Position numbers and translations under genes: made by a program
Origin: Apiosordaria backusii
Lineage: Eukaryota; Ascomycota; Sordariomycetes; Sordariales; Lasiosphaeriaceae
Length of the DNA: 64,000 bases
Assembly: GCA_030549205.1 (NCBI GenBank)
Contig: JAUKTV010000003.1
Location: 3,255,449 to 3,319,448, forward strand
Direction of reading: 5' to 3'
The notes under the pieces: generated by a model
Seen by the model: the letters and a program-made list of their open reading frames with translations, nothing else
What the model was told of the DNA's origin: nothing
Databases searched by the model: none
Shown here: positions 20,216 through 31,722 of the stretch, piece by piece
Layout: each line of letters opens with the position of its first letter
Position numbering within the stretch: the first letter of the stretch is position 1

Positions 20216-21341
20216 TGTGCACGGGCCATATCGAAGATGAAATTAGCATCAATGACTTGAACAAAGACACAAGAGCCCAATTCCCCCTGTTCCATTCCAG
20301 GCTTCTGACTGAGTTGATGGACTGTCAGTTTTCCCGGCATGATTCAGGCTTGTCTTGGCTTTGACAGGAGCGAATGGCGCGCTGCTACGCTTCAGTTCCG
20401 GTTTTATGGTATCTCGGATGGCGTGATAGTCGGCTATGCAGTTGTGAATATCATCCCCCACGTCGTCAATAGCCCCCCACAAAATAGCAGCGGTTTGTAC
20501 GGATTTAAGCCGGAGCAACAACCCCTGCAAAATGGTGTCACTTTCTTGTCTTTGACGCGACTTGACAGCTGCCCATAGCCAACCCCAACCCTCCCCCGTT
20601 TCCTCCGCTGTTGTTGTCGCTGAAAGAAAGCACGCCATTATCTTGGCCTCTTACCACCTTGCTGTCAGCAATAATAGTCTCAGCAATTTGACCATGCTAA
20701 CGACATGCTTACTACTTCAGCCATAGTGTTTCTATCTGTTGCGAGTACGGGACGGGATGCTGATAGGGGCCAGACTTGCCCTTGCAACACCAAGCCATCA
20801 TGAACGACATCATGAGATATGCACTTTGCCGCAGCATGTCTCTCTGCAAAGTCTGGAAACGCGGGGCGGCTCTCGATGCTACGTTTGTCGGGACCTATAT
20901 CCCGGATCTGGGGCAAGATTCCAGCGGCAACTGCATCCCACGGCAATTCTTAGGAACGGAGCAGACCCCAGTGGCTGGTCTGGAGGCCAGCAGCTCCTAC
21001 AAGGCGCAATGCAACCTGCGCATATCACACAATGCCATACACGTGCAATATTGCGCCATTGATAACAGCTCGAACATGGGCAGACTGCCCTATCCTAACC
21101 ATGGCGCAAGACTTCTTGGTGTTGACAACATTGACAGACACTGTAACCCTGGCGAGTAAGAGGCCAGGAACACTGACGTCTTGGTCGAGGGTTACCCTCA
21201 CTCTATATAAACCTCTCCCACATGTTACATCCGCGGAGATGCAAATTGTGTCTCGGACGGTGCCTACCTAAGCAGCACGAGGTCAAACCCAGCACATCTT
21301 TCATCTTGGTTTCCAGCCTGCCGGGACTCTGCATTGCTGAC
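20216..21341. other. Intergenic, possibly more relic sequence
   Basis: Open frames at 20339-20578 and 20776-21159 (+) and 20249-20638 (-) have no recognisable domain, signal peptide or consistent intron structure. They may be further remains of the pseudogene. The last 140 bases are the promoter of the MFS gene. Confidence 0.45.
21204..21210 (+). promoter_or_regulatory. Likely TATA box of the MFS gene
   Basis: TATATAA lies 138 bp upstream of the ATG at 21342, in a spacing usual for fungal core promoters. The call rests on motif and position only. Confidence 0.5.
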
Positions 21342-23146
21342 ATGGCCTCCACCAACCACGATTCCAAGAACCACAAGCATCCCAAGGAGGTGGCTTCTAC
21401 CTCGCCAGAGATCTTCACCGACGAGAAGAGGAAGACGGACACTGGGCTTAGCGCCTCCGACTCTGGTTCCTTCTCACAAGAGTCATTTGTCGATGCGGAT
21501 GGCTATGGCTCAACTACCGAACACATCTTTTCGGATCCAGCCGTGGCTGACCACTGGCGCAACACCTACGAAAAAGTGAATTATGAGAACCGCCATCGCT
21601 TTGACCCCAGCTTTACCTGGTCTGCCGAGGAGGAGCGGAAGCTAGTCAGAAAGATCGACCGGAGAATTATGCTCTGGTACGTACCTACCTACCCTACCTA
21701 CCAACGGCCTCGCCCGGATGTTCGGCTGGTCCGAAATAGAATATCTCTTACTAACGAATTGCACGTACTTGCAGGGCTTGGATCATGTTTTGTGGTCTAG
21801 ACTTGCATCGTCGAAACATCAACCGAGCCATCACGGATGACATGCTGGTCGAAATTGGCATGGATACCAACGACTTCAATTATGGTCAAACCCTGTTCTT
21901 GGCATCCTTCCTCTTTGCCGAACTTCCATCGGGTCTTATCAGCAAGAGAGTCGGCGCCGATCGATGGATTCCTTTTCTCATCTGCAGTTGGTCCATTGTG
22001 GCTGGTTCCCAGGCGTTCCTGAAAAGCAAGGCCGGCTTCTACGTCATCAAGGTTCTTCTCGGCTTGCTGATGGGCGGTTTTATCCCCGACATTGTGCTGT
22101 GGCTCACCTACTTTTTCAAGTCCAACGAACTGCCAACCCGTTTGGCTTGGTTCTGGACTGCCCTCAGCACGGTCAACATTGTCGGTTCCCTCCTCGCCGC
22201 CGGCATCCTCAAGATGCGAGGCATCGGGGGGTGGAGTGGTTGGCAGTGGCTTTTCCTCCTCGAAGGCATCTTTACGCTCATCATCGGCACCTTTTCATGG
22301 GTTCTCATGCCTCCAGGACCCTGCCAGACCCGGAATTGGTTCCGTGGTAAGGACGGCTGGTTTTCGGACCGGGAAGAGTCGATTATCGTAAATCGGCTGC
22401 TGCGCGATGACCCTTCCAAGGGTGACATGAACAATCGTCAGGGTGTTGGTCTTTTGCTCCTCTGGAAGACCATCAAGGACTGGGAGATGTGGCCGCTGTA
22501 TCTCATTGGTTTGACCACTTATATCCCCCCCTCCCCTCTCAACACCTACATGTCTTTTATCCTTCGGCAAATGGGCTTCGGTGTCTTCGAAGCCAACCTG
22601 ATGGCTATTCCCGCCCAGTTCCTGTTTGCCGTTAACTTGCTCATCATCACATGGGTGTCCAAGCGGTTCAAAGAGAGATCCATTGTCTCCTCCATCAGCA
22701 ATATCTGGATGTTTCCTTTTTTCGTGGCCTTGGTCGCTTATCCAAATGCTGCCCCATGGGCTCGCTATGGAATCATGACCGGCCTTCTGTCCTACCCTTA
22801 TTGCCATGCCATTCTCGTCGGCTGGAACGCACGGAACAGCAACGCTGTTCGGACGAGAGCTGTGTCGGCTGCGCTTTACAACATGTTTGTCCAGAGCGGC
22901 AATATCCTCGCCAGCAACATTTACAGAGACGAAGATAGGCCCTTTTACGTTCGCGGAAATAGGATCTTGCTTGGTGTTGTCTGCTACAACATTGTGCAGT
23001 TCTATTTTGTCAAGGCCTTTTACATCTGGAGGAACAAGCTCAGGGATGCCAAGTGGAATGAACTCACTCCGGAGCAGCAAGAGGACTACGTGCTCAACAG
23101 CAAAGACGAGGGCCTGAAGAGACTGGACTTCCGGTTTGCCCACTGA
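21342..23146 (+). CDS. MFS transporter, Dal5-like anion:cation symporter family
   Basis: Exons are 21342-21676 and 21775-23146, joined in phase 2 (ML|WAWIMFCGLDL) across a 98-nt intron (GTACGT ... TTGCAG). The product has 568 residues. A hydrophilic N-terminal domain of about 110 residues precedes the helices. The block INRAITDDMLVEIGMDTNDFNYGQTLFLASFLFAELPSGLISKRVGADRWIPF is diagnostic of the allantoate/nicotinate permease group. GLLMGGFIPDIVLWLTYFF and FTLIIGTFSWVLMPPGP follow, then a cytosolic loop and the second six-helix half ending in VRTRAVSAALYNMFVQSGNI. The tail is charged and cytosolic. Family members import organic anions such as allantoate, pantothenate, nicotinate or biotin at the plasma membrane; the actual substrate is unknown. 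Confidence 0.93.
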
Positions 23147-23850
23147 TTGTCACGTACAGTGACGGGGAAACGTGCCGAGAAAGTTGCACAAGGTGGACTT
23201 GTCAGTGCTACTTGCGGCGGCAACCTGGTTCTAGCAGGGCATATCTGATTCAGTTGGGTAGGAGCACGGAGTTAAATGATACCAGAGGTAGCAAAAGTGA
23301 TTTCTGCGCTCATTGTAACGCTTTTTGTCTTTTCACACTCGGCTTGCTTGTGTGAATCACTGCCACCCTAACCCTAGCCCCAGCCCCTGGATCAGACCAA
23401 CCAATAGACGTGTTTCATTTCACCTGATCTTAGTTCCACGTGTCAAAGATTAACACGTCGAAAAGGGTCATTGGTGTCATGTCGTTGTCTGTTTGGCTCA
23501 TTTTGGCCTAATTGATGAGGTTAAAACAGACTTTCTTGAGCCAACACCATGGTGGGCAAGACGACAATGTTCCAGGACGACCCTTGCAGTTTCGAGTTAG
23601 CGTGTCTCAGTCACCCCACACGGTGACCCAGCCAACGGGCCGAGATTCGGTGGCAGTGTGGATCGATGCGGCACACCGCTCTTCCCTGTCAACCTCAATT
23701 TTGACTCCTCCTTTGACGTTGCCAAACCCTAGGTATGCGGTACCTCGTGACTGGGGACCCCCTCCGTTCTTGCTTTCTGTGATCCCGACAGTCCCTGACT
23801 TGGCACAGCCCATCTGTCCTTGACAACCAGACCGCGGGAGTACAGTCGAG
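23147..23850. other. Intergenic
   Basis: This is the 3' region of the MFS gene and the promoter of the next gene. A small frame at 23512-23823 has no features. Nothing else is seen. Confidence 0.55.
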
Positions 23851-25494
23851 ATGGATCTTTTCCCCGACCTGGGCGCATGGCTGTTCCGTTCCGTCAGGCG
23901 CGATACCTTTGCCGAAAGCCCCGTTCTGGCAGTACAGAGGCTTAAGTTGCTCCCCCAACCAATCGGAGACTCGGACAAGGACGTTTTGGTCGGCGCCGTT
24001 CTCAACTTGGGGTCCAATCTTTCACAGGCCCTCCACATCCTGCTCGAGTTGCTGCCCGAAGATAAAGCAGGCGAGCGTCTTGGGGAGATACTCTGTCCAA
24101 CTCTGGGCCAGCTTTTGGCCACTCTCCAAACCACCTTGTCTGCTTTCGAATGCCGGACACCCACGAGACAAGTATCTTTACGAGGTGGACGACTGAAGCA
24201 CAGCCGGTCTGAATCAGCGCTTCGATCCGCAGTGGGACTGCCCAAAGTCACTTCGCGACCACTTACACCAATATTGATGAAGAGGACGCCACCAGAGACG
24301 CCAAAGACACCTCGACCAAGGGAAGGAGTGGCCAATACGCGTGCTGCCTCCAGTCCATTGCAGTTTACTTCTCCCCCTACCAAACAGCCAAAGTCACGCC
24401 ATCTTCGAAAAGACACAGAAGAGTTTCCTAAGCTACGTGATGATAGCCTCACCACCCCACATCAACAGCATGAACAAAATCAACCGCCAACACCGCCGGC
24501 TTCTCGCAGGACAGAAACATCCGGGCTCCAAAATGCCTTGAAGTCCGAGCTAAGGGTTCAAGCTGCCATTAGGGTGGCAGTTGATTCCCTGGAATTTGCA
24601 GAAGGCCAACTGCAGCTGGTAAAAGAGATCAACCATTTGCATGGAGGCAGTCAGTCGTACCCCTTAATCACAGCCCCCTTGGTCATTTCGACCGGAACCA
24701 CTGACTCCGACAGGCTTCGACCTCATGCAAAGAAACTTTTACACTGGCTACAACAACCTCTTACTGCGTGCCCTCGAGCTGGAGCAGCTCCAGTCTGGGG
24801 GCCCTCCTTCAAGGCCAGCGTCCTTCGTGCAATCTGGACAAGGTGGAATTGCGTCTAGGTCGGGTCATCAAAGGCAACAAGCGTCTGTCCACGTTTCTTT
24901 TCCAGCAAACATGCCCACCCCACCTCACAATGCCTCCAGTCCTCTTCGAGCGGGAGGTTCGAAGGGGAATGCAACAACAACAACAGCGGGAATGGCAACC
25001 TCAGACTCGGAAGCGGAGGCCGGAATAAGGCATGGAATGACGAGGAGAAACACCATACAGGGTATCAGGGAAGAAAGTCTGTTTGAGCTACCCCATGACC
25101 CAACCGATGGGTGCAGTGACTGACTAGAAGATACGTAGGTGTCAGACCAACAATCAAACGCCGATTGTCACTAGCAGAAGAGTTGGCGCTGGCAGGAGAA
25201 GACTCTGATTCTGATGATGGCGATAGTGACAGTGATAATGGAGATGAATCTGCCGTTGATTCCGCCACCGGCATGGCTGGTGAGAGGACAGATGAAGCGA
25301 GCGAGGAAGAGGCCAGCCAACAGAGCGAAAGCCAGGGTGACAGCGATGATGACGATCGTCTCTATGATAGCGAGCAACACGGTGATGGAGGAGGGGAGAG
25401 CAGCACTAGCTCCAACGGGTTTACTGCGGAGGAAAACGACGGGAGAAATGACTCAATGAGCAAGCAGCCGAGATTTCAAGGAAGACGATCGTGA
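23851..25494 (+). CDS. Unrecognised protein with acidic C-terminal tail
   Basis: There are three exons: 23851-24649, 24714-25061 and 25139-25494. Introns are 64 nt (GTCAGT ... GACAG) and 77 nt (GTATCA ... CGTAG). Junctions read HGGS|FDLMQRNFYTGYNN and NTIQG|VRPTIKRRLS, giving 500 residues. The first 100 residues are helical and hydrophobic (LVGAVLNLGSNLSQALHILLELLP). A Ser/Thr/Pro-rich low-complexity region with several S/T-P sites follows (SRPLTPILMKRTPPETPKTP), then a helical block (LRVQAAIRVAVDSLEFAEGQLQLVKEI). The C-terminal 110 residues are highly acidic (EDSDSDDGDSDSD and further D/E/S runs). No signal or membrane helix is seen. The layout suits a nuclear or scaffold protein, but I recognise no family. 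The first donor (GTCAGT) is non-consensus. Confidence 0.7.
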
Positions 25495-25924
25495 ACGGGA
25501 CTTATGAATAAGGTATAAATGGGGTCAGGAACAAGCACATTTGACATATATGCGTACATATCATCATACCCACAACCAGAAACCCCTTCCAGCATCTTTT
25601 TCGGGTGACATCGGGGATTCAAGGTGCGACGCGGCGCGGTCCAATACCGGGCCAAGCACGCCATCTCTCATCTCAGACACGCAAACTGGTGTGCTCGCGC
25701 TTGTATGTAAAGTTACGTGGCACACGGGGAGCGTTTGGCTTTGGTTTACAAATCCAACGTCAAATGTGAGCGCCGTGGATTCGGGTCTTGCTATCGGGAG
25801 TGCTGTCCAGGTCTACATCAGCCATTTCGCATCAACGAACGTTTGGTGACTAGCAGGTAGCTCGAGCGTTCCAAAGAAAATACGCCCATGCAACACTCAC
25901 TACTTTAATTGATGCTTTCTCAGA
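25495..25924. other. Intergenic
   Basis: This is the short region between two co-oriented genes. Nothing besides likely 3' and 5' flanks is seen. Confidence 0.55.
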
Positions 25925-27845
25925 ATGGCCGGCACTCTAACGCTTCATCCGCCCAGCCTAGACGGGGAAACAACACCCCTTCTTGGATCCGATTCATCTT
26001 TTTCCTCTCACCCCAGCCAGCGCCGTCACCGCCGCCAAAAGTCCGCTTCTTCATCTGGGTCATCCTCAACAACACTTCACACCGGGCATGTGGTTTCAAC
26101 AGCCCGGAGAGATATTGAAGATGATGTGCTCCCCGAAACGGCCGTTTTGGGCCGTACTCTAGGCTGGAGAAGCGCCTTCATCTTGATCATCTCCCGGGTT
26201 ATCGGGTCCGGCATCTTCGCAACACCTGGGGCGATAGTCAGTTCAGTTGGGAGTATCGGGCTCAGTCTCACGCTTTGGGTCGCTGGCGCCATTATAAGTT
26301 GGTTTGGTTTGGCAGTAGGGTTGGAGTATGGGTGTATGCTCCCTCGTTCAGGGGGTGAGTTTCACTTTTTTTGCCTTCCGCGTAACTGTATCCATACTTA
26401 CACAGGTGCCCATTATCTGGGCCAACTACAGGCGATAAGGTATACTTGGAATTCACTTATCGCCGTCCCCGCTTTCTAGCCTCCACCATAGTAGCCGTTC
26501 ATGCTGTGGTGTTGGGATTCACGGCAAGCAACTGTATCGTTTTCGGCGAGTACGTCCTTTTCGCACTCGGAAAACACGCTTCCGAGCATAGAGTTGAAGT
26601 GCGGGTTTTGGCTGTTACTTTGATGACGCTCATTACCATTGTTCATGGTTGCTTCCTTAGGACAGGAATATTTATCCAGAACTTACTGGGATGGATCAAG
26701 ATTGGCCTGGTTGTTTTCATGACACTTGCCTCGGCAGTGGTGGTCCTAGCTGGCTACAGGCCTACAACCCCAACCGAAACCACACGGGTGCTACCCTCTT
26801 GGGACGACATTTGGGAGGGATCTGTGTGGAATTGGGGCATTATCAGCACTGCTTTGTTCAAGGTCTTTTATTCTTATTCTGGGCTGCAGAACGTCAACAA
26901 CGTGCTGAATGAAGTGCGGGACCCGGTCAAGACGTTGAAGTCGGCTGCACCCGCCGCTCTTTTTACAGCTTGTCTGTTGTACTTTTTGGTTAATGTCGCC
27001 TATTTTCTCATAGTTCCCTTGGATGAGATCAAAAAGAGTGGTGAGCTGATCGCCGCATTGTTCTTCCAGAGATTGCTGGGAGAAACGGCGGGAAGGATCT
27101 TGCTACCCTTGGCCGTAGCTATCTCGGCAGCCGGGAATGTCATGGTTGTCACATTTGCTTTGGTATGTGTGTTATTCTTGAGCTGTTTTGATTTGGTTGC
27201 TTACCCACATGATCAAAGGCAAGACTAAACCAAGAGATTGCCCGCCAGGGTCAGCTCCCTTATGGTTACCTCTGGTCCTCCTCCCAGCCATTTGGGGCCC
27301 CATTGGGAGGACTCATAATCCACTACATCCCATCGGTGGCAGTAATATGTGTTCCGGCCAAGAACATATATTCTTTTATTCTCGATGTCGAAGGGTATCC
27401 CGGTCAGTTCTTCGTTTTGGCGACAAGTCTTGGCCTCATTTGGCTGCGGAAGAAAAGACCAGATCTGCATCGCCCCTACAAAGCATTTCTACCTGCTGTC
27501 TGGGCAAGAATTGTGTTATCTCTTGCCATGATTGCTGCTCCGTTTATACCCAGAGTCGGCGAGAGCCGTGGAGACCATTTGTTCAGAGTCAGTTATGCAT
27601 TGGTGGGCACCTCTGTGTAAGTGAGAACTCTGTTCGCTGTGAATTGCTTCAGAAATCAGGAGATAAATGAGCTAATCTAAACTGATAGACTTGTATTTGC
27701 GTTTCTATACTGGCTGGTCCTGGTTGTTGTTCTACCTAGACTTGGCGGATACACGTTGGACGAGGCCACCGAGGTGTTGCAAGATGGGACAGTCATTACT
27801 AAATTAGTCCGGCTTCCGAGAAGGGCACCTGAACGCTCTAGTTAA
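25925..27845 (+). CDS. L-type amino-acid permease (LAT/APC, MUP1-like)
   Basis: There are four exons: 25925-26354, 26432-27162, 27219-27616 and 27689-27845. Introns are 77, 56 and 72 nt. The junctions (PRSG|GDKVYLEFTY, VTFAL|ARLNQEIARQG, GTS|VLVFAFLYW) match the LAT pattern, and the product has 571 residues. A basic/Ser-rich cytosolic N-terminus precedes LGWRSAFILIISRVIGSGIFATPGAI, the glycine-rich first helix that binds the substrate backbone. About 12 membrane segments are visible. The conserved FYSYSGLQNVNNVLNEVRDPVKTLKSA lies in the middle and GNVMVVTFALARLNQEIARQGQLPYG near helix 8. The family includes fungal methionine and other neutral amino-acid permeases in the plasma membrane. The substrate is not certain. 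Confidence 0.92.
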
Positions 27846-28438
27846 CACCCGATGAAAACAACGAGATGCTGTTTAGAAATTTAACCGAAGTTCCCTGCAT
27901 GGATGTTTTTCCGCACGATACGCAGTCATTGTAACCTTGAAAGGTAAGCAAACATGCTTGTGTACCATAGGTAGGTAAGGGGCAGAAGATTTGGCTTGGA
28001 TGTATCTCCATGTCGGTGCTGTAAGAGATTTGAGACTTTGGCCAAGACAAGTTCCAATCGCAGCTGTTTGCATGATTAAAAATGGACTCCTTGTGCATTT
28101 CAAAGCAGCATCGCAGAAACCTCTCCTCTCGGAGAGTTTTGGGACTTTGCTGAACAATCACCCCGCCATCACCAAGAATCATCGGGATGCCGAGCCAACG
28201 AAACCGTTTCTTCGTTGCGTCACCGATGGCGTGACGGTCACAACCTCCATTAGGGACCACGGTAGTCCGCGATTTGACAAATACAAATCATGATTCTCTT
28301 GGGATCTGCGGGCTTATCGCCAGATATAAAGAACAGCAACCGATACGCTTCCCATTTCCAGGAGATCAGTTCCGTCACGACGCACCGGATTATTTGGACA
28401 CCGTTTGGACATCAACCTTTTACCAGTTACCTATCATC
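27846..28438. other. Intergenic with likely TATA element
   Basis: Open frames at 27838-28293 on both strands lack features. TATAAA at 28325-28330 sits about 109 bp upstream of the next ATG and is a plausible core promoter. Confidence 0.5.
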
Positions 28439-29473
28439 ATGGCTGCTGTCGCTGTTGCCTCTCTCGCTGCCGAAGCCTTTGGGCCCGTCACTTCGCATAG
28501 TTCGGAACCCAGAAAGCCGCTCAAACACAACGTGCAGACGAAATTCAACTACTACAAGGACCCTGGGGATGGTTCTGTCCCTCAACCATTTGTCATCGGG
28601 TAGGCCATAGTTACATCCACTTCAAAGGGCGTCTAGTCAGGTGTCTGGTCTTGCTTATAACTGTTTCTAGTCGCCCAGAGACATATGTTGGCCGCCCTAC
28701 TGTCGAGCTGGACGCGGTTGTGACGGACATTACTGGCGACGAGAGCAAGTACACTCTAGATAGCCATGGGTTCCAGATCTACAACCACGAAAGCAAAGAG
28801 AAAGACTTTGCCGACGATGAAAAGATCAAATCCGAGTACTACCCCGAGGTGGAACAGCTGCTGAAAGACGCGTAAGGCTTCTATACCTAATCTATACACT
28901 CCTATGTGTTGCCGTGTGAATAAGAACTAACAACTGGACAAACGCAGGACCGGTGCCCATCGAGTTTACATCTTTGACCACACCATCCGTCGCGGTGGTG
29001 GACAAGATACCCGTACTCCTGACGCCGCATTTCGAGGTCCAGTACGCAGTGTCCACATCGACCAATCCTACGAGGCATCTCGCAACCGAGTGCGCTATCA
29101 CTTGCCCGACGAGGCGGACGAGCTTCTTGGCAAACGGTTCCAGATTATTAACGTCTGGCGCTCTATCAAGACTATTCTCCGCGACCCGCTTGGCGTAGCC
29201 GATGCCCACTCGGTTTCCGAGTCAGACTTGGTTGGGGCCGCTTTGATTTACCCCGACCGAGCGGGCGAGACATATGCCGTGAAGCCCAACCCTTCCCACA
29301 AGTGGTATTTCAAGTATGCGCAGACCCCGGAGGAGGTAACGCTGATAAAGTGCTTTGACACTGCTGAGGGGGTCGCAAGGAGAGTGCCACACTCGTCCTT
29401 TATCGACCCGGCGGAGGAGGATAAAGCACCGAGGGAAAGCATCGAGGTCAGAACGTTGGTCTTCTATGACTAG
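28439..29473 (+). CDS. CmcJ/NvfI-type oxidoreductase-like protein
   Basis: There are three exons: 28439-28599, 28671-28871 and 28948-29473. Introns are 71 and 76 nt. Junctions read VIG|RPETYVG and LKDA|TGAHRVYIFDHTIRR, giving 295 residues. Family blocks in order are KFNYYKD, RPETYVGRPTVELDAVVTDITG, YYPEVEQLLKDATGAHRVYIFDHTIR, PVRSVHIDQSYEAS, RFQIINVWRSIKTILRDPLGVAD, NPSHKWYFKYAQTPEEVTLIKCFDT and RRVPHSSFIDP. This is the group that includes cephamycin CmcJ-like and GA4-desaturase-like proteins of fungi. The His-x-Asp in SVHIDQ and later His residues could form a non-haem iron site, which is inference. It lies next to the permease in the same orientation. Its substrate is unknown. Confidence 0.87.
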
Positions 29474-30079
29474 GTAGTGGGAGATCACCAGTGGAGGTGA
29501 ATGAGTAACAGATCTGGCTGATACTGTGAAGGGATATAGCTACAAATTGTCTAGGTAAAGAGGATCAACTAAGAAATTTGAAACATGAAGCCGTCAAAGT
29601 TCCAAGCAATTCCCTTTCTCCACCACTTTTTTGCTTCTATCCAATCTGTGACAGGTTGTTGATGATACTGTTCGAAACACTGAGACATTTTCGTTATGAT
29701 ACCGTTTGGCTTAATGACCGATGGTGTCGTCTCCCAATTGTCAAGGAGGCCAAAGACGATGTAGCATGGTGTTTTGGTGCCAGAATTACTGTCGTCTATC
29801 ATGATCTGTTCGCCTCCACTCCCATAAGCTATGTCGACGTTGATTACTAGAAAGCTGCTGGCAAGCGGGCGAAAGTAGGCGAGACCCTTGCCACGATTTT
29901 ACTTGTGTTATGACTTTTGTTCCCCTGTGGCCAGGCTGCTCAATCATACAAAGGTCGAGTCACCCCGTGAGGCATGACACTGGGAAGTAAAATGAAGATG
30001 GGTCATAACAGGAGCAACTGTGGTTATCCTGATCATTACATCTATCTATTACACCGTCTGATCTCAAGGAACTATCTAT
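29474..30079. other. Intergenic between convergent genes
   Basis: Frames at 29569-29850 on the two strands shadow each other without features. Nothing else is seen. Confidence 0.55.
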
Positions 30080-31722
30080 TTATTTCGCCCTCTTGACAAC
30101 AAAGGCACCCCGCTCAATGGTATTAATCAGAATAAAACCACTCTTGAAGAAGGGGTAATGACTCCAGGTGCCAACAAAGTCCAAGATACCACCCTCAGGG
30201 AGAGCATCATCCTCGGGGTAGATATCAAAGAACCCGACCTCCTTGACCCGGGCACCGGTAGGGTCCCGCGACAAGCTTGACACATCGAGAATTCTCAGGC
30301 CGGCACCGTAGTTGCTTTGGTAGGAAAAACCGTCAATCACAAACTGGTTGTGGTCGATGCCATAGGCGGGGCTGCGGAAGTAGCCTGTTTGCTTGGGATT
30401 TTCGAGAGAGCGAATATCCCAAAAGTAGGTGATGGGATATCCGCTGGCGGCCGGGCCGACACCGTTGACCTCGTCAAGCTCATCGTCGAGAACAAGGAAC
30501 TCCTGCCAGGCAGTGTTGGTGACCCAACCTTGGTGGGTATCTTTTTTGTTGTCTCGTTAGTACTGGCATGTCGGAGAACATCTCAAGGATTGGACAGGTC
30601 TTACAGGCTGCTCCCTCGTAACTGGTACGCGAGATGATGTTGGTGGCATTCTTGTCGGTAACATCATAGCTAAAAAAGAAGAAATATTTCGTTAGTCATG
30701 CGCACAGCCCTGGGGTGGTCCTTCAACCTGATGATGAAAGGCTTACATGGTCAAGGTGTCTTCGTTATAGCCGTAGCAAATATCCCGGCCCCAGTACTTG
30801 AAGTCAGGGCCGCGGTATGTCAGGCACTGGGCGTCGTGGACATATCCGTCACCCGCAGCACATCCAAGAGTCTTGGGCTTGGCTGGGTCCTTGAGGTCGA
30901 TGAAAATCAGACCGGACCGGCAGTCGCTGGTACGGGGTTGAGCGCCGACAGCAACAGCGTACTGCTTTTCCTCATTGACAACAACATTGTGAGTACGGCC
31001 GATGGGCAGGTCGTTCCACCAGGATGTGACATCCTTCTCAGGGTCGAACGTCACAGGCTTCTTGGGGTCGATCTTGGTGAGCTTGCTCATATCAAACACC
31101 TGGACACCGTGACCGACAGCCTCGGATCCGATGATGATGAAGTTCTTGTAGCCCCTGATTTCACGCCAGATAAGGGGCTCGATACCCTTGGTCTGGGGCA
31201 GCCGACCGAGGTAGACGAGTTTGCCCTTCTTGTTGATCTCGGCAAAGGCAGCACCGTCAGCCTGGGCAATAACGACAAATTCGCGACCGTCACGGCTGGT
31301 CCAGCCCCATGAAGAAGAGCCCTCGCCAGTAGCGGACCCCAAGTCGGCGTGCGAAACAAAATCGTAAAAGTCGACCTATTGTGCGTCGTCAGATCATTTC
31401 TCGTCTGCGTTTTGTGATGGCATGAATGAAATACCTTGTTGCACTTGAAGGTATTCAGAGCATCACCAGGGACGACAGCCGCAACGCCGTTCTTGCAACG
31501 GATGGCACCGTCGCCGCCCCGAGACTTCCACTTCTTGGAGTTGAAGTTGCCGGCCTTGAGCTCACGATTCCATGTGGCATGCTTCTTGGCCATCAACTGC
31601 TCATGAACAACGCCGCTATCATAGATCTTGGCCACCTCCGGGTCGGGGGCGACTTCTTTAGCAGCGACTCCATGGGCTAAAAGGGCCGTGATGGCTGCTG
31701 TGGCAAGCTGGATTGTCCTCAT
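30080..31722 (-). CDS. Secreted choice-of-anchor-B-like (LVIVD-type beta-propeller) protein
   Basis: There are four exons: 31722-31435, 31375-30747, 30669-30605 and 30540-30080. Introns are 59, 77 and 64 nt. Splicing restores FKCNK|VDFYDFVSHADLG, DTLTM to I|YDVTDKNATN and EGAA|YTHQGWVTNTAWQEFLVLDDE, giving 480 residues. A signal peptide (MRTIQLATAAITALLAHGVAA) leads into repeated beta-propeller blades: SHADLG, YKNFIIIGSEAVGHGVQVFDMSKL, SGLIFIDLKDPAKPKTLGC, VHDAQCLTYRGPDFKYWGRDICYGYNED, THQGWVTNTAW, GIDHNQFVIDGFSYQSNYGAGLRILDVSSL. This is the LVIVD/choice-of-anchor-B group found in marine bacteria and fungi. Its function is not known. The conserved HN, HDAQC and THQGW segments suggest metal or ligand contacts. 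A TATA element lies 95 bp upstream. Confidence 0.87.

Noticed and set aside
20339..21159. Frames that might continue the pseudogene or form a new gene
   Set aside because: No consistent exon chain or known motif could be built, so they are described only as possible relic sequence.
22295..23143. 282-codon minus-strand open frame
   Set aside because: It is antisense to the MFS transporter coding region and has no family features.
23607..24455. 282-codon minus-strand open frame
   Set aside because: It overlaps the first exon of the acidic-tail gene, whose plus-strand exons splice cleanly. The antisense frame is low-complexity only.
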